Positions 54,399-64,000 of a stretch of 64,000 bases of DNA are shown here, piece by piece. Positions within the stretch are counted from its first letter, which is position 1. The number at the start of each line of letters is the position of its first letter. Both the position numbers and the translations under genes were made by a program. The DNA is taken from NCBI RefSeq assembly GCF_031178445.1, contig NZ_JAPSIY010000002.1:186001-250000 (forward strand), in the 5' to 3' direction. The DNA comes from Microbacterium sp. Its GTDB lineage: Bacteria; Actinomycetota; Actinomycetes; Actinomycetales; Microbacteriaceae. The notes beneath the pieces were generated by a model. That model did not search any database. It was not told the DNA's origin and was given only the letters and a program-made list of their open reading frames with translations.

Positions 54399-56113
54399 GA
54401 GACGAAGCGATGAACGACGACAACGTCCGCGCCGATTCCGGCCGCGTCCGCGACAGCGCGGTGAGCCAGCCGCTGCTGCAGGTTTCTGGCCTGGCCGTCG
54501 ACTTCACGACCATGGACGGCGTCGTGCACGCCGTCGAGGGCGTCGACCTCGAGATCGCACCCGGTGAGACGGTCGCGATCGTCGGCGAGTCCGGTTCGGG
54601 CAAGTCGACCACCGCGATGGCGGTGATCGGCCTGCTCGCCTCGGGCGGGCACGTCGCCCGCGGCAGCATCCGGCTCGACGGGCGGGAGCTGGTGGGGATC
54701 TCCGAGAGCGAGCTGCGCGACATCCGCGGCCGTGACATCGGCATGGTCCCGCAGGATCCGATGTCGAACCTCAATCCGGTCGCGAAGATCGGCACGCAGG
54801 TGGCGGAGACGCTGCTCGCGCACGGCATCGCAACCCGCAGGGACGTCGACGCCAAGGTCATCGCCGCACTCTCGGCCGCCGGTCTTCCCGACCCCGAGCG
54901 CCGGGCCAAGCAGTATCCGCACGAGCTCTCCGGAGGGTTGCGCCAGCGGGCGCTGATCGCGATCGGGCTGGCGTGCAGGCCGAGGCTGCTGATCGCCGAC
55001 GAGCCGACCAGCGCACTGGACGTCACCGTGCAGAGAACGATCCTCGATCAGCTCGATGACATGACCCGCGAGCTCGGCACCGCGGTGCTGCTGATCACCC
55101 ACGATCTCGGTCTGGCCGCCGAGCGCGCGCAGCGCGTCGTGGTGATGCATCGCGGACGAGTCGTCGAGCAAGGGGCGGCGCGGCAGATCCTCGAGGCCCC
55201 GCAGCATCCGTACACGCAGAGCCTGGTGAAGGCTGCGCCCTCGATCGCCGCCGCCCGGCTGCGGCCCGAGGTCTTCCATGCCGAGGAGCGCCGAGGCGCA
55301 GAGACGGATGCGGGGGACGCGGCATCCGACAACATCGTGGAGATCGAGGGCCTGCGCAAGGTGTACCCGGTGCGCGGCCGCGGTGAGGACTTCGTGGCCG
55401 TGGACGACGTCTCGCTGGTGATCCCGCGCGGTGAGACGGTCGCGATCGTGGGGGAGTCCGGTTCGGGTAAGACCACGACAGCGCGGATGCTGCTGAAGCT
55501 GATCGAGCCGACGGCGGGAACCATCCGCTTCGAGGGCCGTGACGTGTCGACTCTCGACCGGGCGCAGGCGCGGGAGTTCCGCCAGCGCGTGCAGCCGGTC
55601 TTCCAGGACCCGTACTCGAGCCTGAATCCGATGTTCACGATCGAGCGCCTGATCGCCGAGCCGCTGGAGTTCTACAAGCGCGGCAGCCGGGCCGAACGGC
55701 GCGCACGGGTGAGGAAGCTGCTCGACGACGTCGCCCTGCCGCACTCGATGCTGCAGCGCTACCCGTCGGAGCTGTCCGGCGGGCAGCGCCAGCGTGTCGC
55801 CATCGCCCGTGCTCTCGCGCTGTCGCCCGACCTGGTGGTGTGTGATGAGCCGGTGTCGGCGCTCGACGTGCTCGTGCAGGATCAGGTGCTGACTCTGCTC
55901 CGCGATCTGCAGCAGGAGTACGGCCTGAGTTACCTGTTCATCTCGCACGACCTCGCCGTGGTCCGCCTGATCAGCGACTACGTGTGCGTGATGAAGGACG
56001 GCGCGCTGGTCGAGGCCGCCAGCTCGGAGGAGATCTTCACGAACCCGCGCGACCCCTACACTCGACGTCTGCTGGCGTCGATCCCGGGCAACGAACTGGG
56101 CATCGCATCCTGA
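54395..56113 (+). CDS. Dual-NBD peptide ABC transporter ATP-binding protein (DppD-DppF fusion)
   Basis: Two Walker A motifs (GESGSGKSTTAMAV and GESGSGKTTTARML) and two signature motifs (LSGGLRQRALIA, LSGGQRQRVAIA). Confidence 0.96.
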   Translation: MRDEAMNDDNVRADSGRVRDSAVSQPLLQVSGLAVDFTTMDGVVHAVEGVDLEIAPGETVAIVGESGSGKSTTAMAVIGLLASGGHVARGSIRLDGRELVGISESELRDIRGRDIGMVPQDPMSNLNPVAKIGTQVAETLLAHGIATRRDVDAKVIAALSAAGLPDPERRAKQYPHELSGGLRQRALIAIGLACRPRLLIADEPTSALDVTVQRTILDQLDDMTRELGTAVLLITHDLGLAAERAQRVVVMHRGRVVEQGAARQILEAPQHPYTQSLVKAAPSIAAARLRPEVFHAEERRGAETDAGDAASDNIVEIEGLRKVYPVRGRGEDFVAVDDVSLVIPRGETVAIVGESGSGKTTTARMLLKLIEPTAGTIRFEGRDVSTLDRAQAREFRQRVQPVFQDPYSSLNPMFTIERLIAEPLEFYKRGSRAERRARVRKLLDDVALPHSMLQRYPSELSGGQRQRVAIARALALSPDLVVCDEPVSALDVLVQDQVLTLLRDLQQEYGLSYLFISHDLAVVRLISDYVCVMKDGALVEAASSEEIFTNPRDPYTRRLLASIPGNELGIAS

Positions 56114-56131
56114 TCGCCGCCCGGGAGAAGC

Positions 56132-56695
56132 TCACCGCACGCGTCGGTGCACGGTCAGCAGCACCCCGTCGCCGTACACGGTCGCCTCGCTGAGCTGCCA
56201 CGCCGTCTTGTCCGGCGTGTCGGCCCAGAGTCGGCGGCCATGACCGAGCAGCACCGGCGAGGCCATCAGGTGGATCTCGTCGACGAGGTCTTGTGCCAGC
56301 AGGGCCTGGACGAGACGGATGCTGCCGGGGACGGAGATCTCACCGTCGACCGAGTCGCGCAGTCGGCGCACCTCGTCGGGCAGCTCGCCGCGCAACACCG
56401 TGGTGTTGGTCCAGGCGGCGTCGGTGAGCGTCTGCGAGACGACGTACTTCGGCATGCCGTTGTACTTGTCGGCCAGCTCTCCGGTGTACTGCGGCCATGC
56501 CGACGCGAAGCCTTCGTAGGTGCGGCGGCCGAGCAGAAGCGCATCGGCGCCGAGGGCCTCGGTCTCCTTGTACCGCTCGCCCTCGGACCCCCGGTCGACC
56601 TCGAAGCTCCAGTTCGGGTAGCGGAAGTCCTCGCCGCCCGGTGCCTCCACCACGCCGTCGAGGGAGATGAACTCAGTCACGACGATGCGTCCCAT
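56132..56695 (-). CDS. Dihydrofolate reductase-family (RibD C-terminal-like) protein
   Basis: MGRIVVTEFISLDGVVEAPGGEDF...ADALLLGRRTYEGFASAWPQ...YVVSQTLTDAAWTNTTVL. Confidence 0.92.
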   Translation of the reverse strand: MGRIVVTEFISLDGVVEAPGGEDFRYPNWSFEVDRGSEGERYKETEALGADALLLGRRTYEGFASAWPQYTGELADKYNGMPKYVVSQTLTDAAWTNTTVLRGELPDEVRRLRDSVDGEISVPGSIRLVQALLAQDLVDEIHLMASPVLLGHGRRLWADTPDKTAWQLSEATVYGDGVLLTVHRRVR

Positions 56696-56696
56696 G

Positions 56697-57515
56697 TCAG
56701 TTCTCCTCGATGAAGGTGCGAAGCTCGGCTGCCAGCACGTCGGCAGTGGTGCCATGATTCTCGCCGGGCACCGGCTTGAGGGTCGCCGTCGGCAGAATGC
56801 CCGCGATCGCGCGTGCACCGGCGGCGAGGAACGGCCACGTGCCGGTTCCGTGCATCACCAGTACGGGGATGCGGATGCCGTCCCACCGCGCCGGATCGAG
56901 CGGTCGGCCGGACATGATGTCGCCGATCTGGCGGCCGTCGTGTGCGATGGTCGGCGCGATCCGCTCCAGGCCCGCCCACACCTCGTCGTTCTGCCGCATC
57001 CCGGTGACGAACTCCTCCGGCATTCCGACCGCGGTCGTCATGAACAGGGCGACGGCGTCGCCAGGACGCCCGTCGGCGATCGCCGCTTCGAGGCGCTCGA
57101 CGTAGTCGGACGGGATCGGCGGACGTGCGTCGTCGACGAGGGCGTTGGGCTCGAACAGCGCCAGCCGTGCGACCGGCGCACCGGCCTGGACGGCGTTGAG
57201 TGCCATGTTCCCGCCCGACGACCACGCGAACACTGTGGACGGCGCGCCGCCTGCGGCCTGTTCGATCACGGCCGCGAGGTCCTCGAACTCCCGCTCGCGG
57301 GCGTACGGTGCGGTGTCGCCGCTCTCACCGCGGCCCCTGCGGTCGTAGTTGATGACGAGATGACGATCCGCGAGCAGCTCAGCCGTCGCCGCGTTCTCGG
57401 GCGTCGTCGCGCGGTGCGCGGTGGCGCCGTCGACGATGATGATCGGTTCTCCGCCGCCCCAGGCCGTGTAGGCGATCCGCGTGCCGTCGGCCGAGGTGAC
57501 CGTGCCGTGTTCCAT
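56697..57515 (-). CDS. Alpha/beta-fold hydrolase
   Basis: MEHGTVTSADGTRIAYTAWGGGEPIIIVDGA...LVINYDRRGRGESGDTAPYARERE...TVFAWSSGGNMALNAVQAGAPVARLALFEP. Confidence 0.9.
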   Translation of the reverse strand: MEHGTVTSADGTRIAYTAWGGGEPIIIVDGATAHRATTPENAATAELLADRHLVINYDRRGRGESGDTAPYAREREFEDLAAVIEQAAGGAPSTVFAWSSGGNMALNAVQAGAPVARLALFEPNALVDDARPPIPSDYVERLEAAIADGRPGDAVALFMTTAVGMPEEFVTGMRQNDEVWAGLERIAPTIAHDGRQIGDIMSGRPLDPARWDGIRIPVLVMHGTGTWPFLAAGARAIAGILPTATLKPVPGENHGTTADVLAAELRTFIEEN

Positions 57516-57560
57516 GAGCGTTCCCTTCGTGAAGCGGCCCTGTGCCGCGTTGCGTTCAGG

Positions 57561-58334
57561 TTAGGAACCGGCCGAGTGCTCGGTCTTGTACAGAAGCGAC
57601 ATCGCGTGCCCGCCCTGGCTCTGCAGCTGCGTGGCGCTGCGGCCGATGAACCGGCGCAGCGACCGGGCGAGGTGAGGCTGGTCGTAGTACCCGGCGAGGT
57701 GCGCGACCTGAGCCGCGGGCAGCCCGTCCATGAGCAGCAGCGCGGCCTCCCTGGCGCGTTCGACCTGGCGGATGGTGCCGTGGGTGAGGCCCGTCGCCGA
57801 CAGCACGCGGCGCTGCACGGATCGCGCGCCCACCCTGGCGACGCCGCCGCAGACCACGTCCTCGACCAGGGGGTCCCGCTGCAGCAGCCCCGCTCGCACC
57901 AGGCGCTGCACGAGCAGCTCCGCATCGTCGATGGCGGGGATCTCCCAATCCTCGCCGCCGAGCCGGAACGTGCGCGCGGTGGTGCGCGGGCTCTCCCGGT
58001 GCGCATCGACCAGCTGAGACGGGGAGAGGAGCGGCATCACGGCTCCGTGGGCGAAGGTGATGCCGAACGTCTCGGAGTCCTCGGCGATCGCCACTTCGGT
58101 CGGGCCGGCCTCGGGCCCGCGCACTGCCGCGTGCACGCCGTCGCGGTCGTCCCAGAAGACCAGCTCCCAGGTCGACGTCGCGACCGAGGTCATCGCATCG
58201 GGTCCGGTCGCCAGTCCCCGCCAGACGCGCGAGACGTAGGGGGAGTCGGAGGAGCGGTGGATGCTTTCGATCGGCACGCGGGGCGCTCCCTCCGTCGGCC
58301 GCGCCGGACGCCGGCGTCGCGTGGATGCCGCCAC
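57561..58334 (-). CDS. AraC-family helix-turn-helix transcriptional regulator (start uncertain)
   Basis: SVQRRVLSATGLTHGTIRQVERAREAALLLMDGLPAAQVAHLAGYYDQPHLARSLRRFIGRSATQLQSQ. Confidence 0.85.
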   Translation of the reverse strand: MAASTRRRRPARPTEGAPRVPIESIHRSSDSPYVSRVWRGLATGPDAMTSVATSTWELVFWDDRDGVHAAVRGPEAGPTEVAIAEDSETFGITFAHGAVMPLLSPSQLVDAHRESPRTTARTFRLGGEDWEIPAIDDAELLVQRLVRAGLLQRDPLVEDVVCGGVARVGARSVQRRVLSATGLTHGTIRQVERAREAALLLMDGLPAAQVAHLAGYYDQPHLARSLRRFIGRSATQLQSQGGHAMSLLYKTEHSAGS

Positions 58335-58492
58335 TTTACGATCGCCGCCGCACAGGCGACAAGACCTCGTGTGAGGGCGCCCGGCGCGAGTTGGGCTTGT
58401 GCCGCGGTGGGTGGAGGTCTAGAACGGTGCTGTGCGGCGACGACGCCGCATCCGGTCGCCGGTGGGCGCTCGGGTTTCCTCTGGGGTTAGGA

Positions 58493-58810
58493 ATGCAGAT
58501 GAAGAAGACAGCGATCGGCGCCGCGCTCGGGCTCATGCTCGTGCTGGGCGGCGCAGGGGCGGCGACGGCGGGGGAGTACAACGGACAGGGGGGTGACATC
58601 CGCGGCGGCGACAAGGCGCACTCGGCGTGTCACTTCTCGGGCCGGGACCTTCCCGACGATGTCGAGGGGAACCCATTCCCGTTCCTCGACGATGACGAGT
58701 ACACGGACGGTCACGTGCAGAACTACGGCCAGTACGTCCGAGCCGGGGTCAAGGGCCTCGAAGGCGGACCCGGTGTGGCCTGTCGCGGCAACGTGATGCA
58801 CGAGGAATGA
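58493..58810 (+). CDS. Small secreted hypothetical protein
   Basis: 105 aa with Sec signal MQMKKTAIGAALGLMLVLGGAGAATAGEY; mature part GGDKAHSACHFSGRDLPDDVEGNPFPFLDDDEYTDGHVQNYGQYVRAGVKGLEGGPGVACRGN. Confidence 0.75.
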   Translation: MQMKKTAIGAALGLMLVLGGAGAATAGEYNGQGGDIRGGDKAHSACHFSGRDLPDDVEGNPFPFLDDDEYTDGHVQNYGQYVRAGVKGLEGGPGVACRGNVMHEE

Positions 58811-58815
58811 GCATG

Positions 58816-58860
58816 ACCGCCCCCGGTCGGCGGGCGGTGCGCTCGGCGACCGGGGACGGT
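58816..58860. terminator. Long inverted repeat 6 nt downstream of the small secreted protein gene (putative terminator)
   Basis: ACCGCCCCCGGTCG (58816-58829) / CGACCGGGGACGGT (58847-58860), one mismatch in 14; no U-tract. Confidence 0.5.
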
Positions 58861-58904
58861 GGGTGCTCAATACCTCAGCTTCCGGAAATGGTCAAGGACT
58901 CCGC

Positions 58905-58933
58905 TTGCCATGTCGCGAAATCGTGCGTATAGT
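58905..58933 (+). promoter_or_regulatory. Candidate rpoB promoter
   Basis: TTGCCA (58905-58910), exactly 17 bp, TATAGT (58928-58933); about 120 nt upstream of the rpoB start. Confidence 0.7.
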
Positions 58934-59056
58934 TGGTAGTTGCGCTCGCTTCTCCGTGCCCTCATATGGTGGTCGGCATCGTCGAGCTCTCGCGCGCGCA
59001 CTCCACCGACGACAAGGAATCGACTAGCCCTGCCCGGGCTCACGGAGGTTATTCCC

Positions 59057-62560
<3,504 letters not shown>

Positions 62561-62594
62561 TCCGGCGCCATTCGACTAGCGACAGATTTTCTAA

Positions 62595-64000
<1,406 letters not shown>

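Noticed and set aside
54395-56113. Dual-ATPase ABC protein as a novel fusion
   Set aside because: DppD-DppF-type fused NBD proteins are common in actinobacteria.

Overview
The window is a roughly 64 kb high-GC stretch of an actinobacterial chromosome. Gene content and protein style suggest Microbacteriaceae, Microbacterium-like; this is inferred from protein recognition and no search was run. It is mostly chromosomal core and housekeeping DNA. The left edge cuts an SbcC-like ATPase and the right edge cuts rpoC. Recognisable blocks: nadE; a three-domain RecB-like/RNase H-like/SF1 helicase protein; upp, tadA, proC; a Trk/Ktr K+ uptake pair; a DrrAB-like ABC exporter with TetR; bldC plus a 32-aa bS22-like protein; a polar amino-acid ABC operon; aspS; a MerR/flavoprotein divergent pair; system II cytochrome c maturation (TlpA/CcdA/ResB/CcsB); YhgE plus an MMPL transporter with a C-terminal ABC-NBD-like extension and a TetR; menC, menB and menE; PadR-HAAS; a two-component system next to an ABC exporter; SprT-like; LCP; a peptide ABC operon; and rpoB-rpoC. 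I found no rRNA, tRNA, CRISPR array, transposase, prophage or obvious defence island. The most interesting signals are regulatory or architectural: a shared ATACA-N4-TGTAT operator motif at two separate TetR/exporter loci; a -10-like box 6-7 nt before the start codon of about 20 genes (leaderless transcription); a 24-bp MerR palindrome spanning the regulator start codon; a 17-bp perfect hairpin inside the peptide ABC operon; triplicated 27-bp repeats that duplicate the menC stop-codon region; several palindromic intergenic elements; an MMPL-degenerate NBD fusion; and a free-standing CDF C-terminal domain. I did not find a clearly novel multi-gene system.
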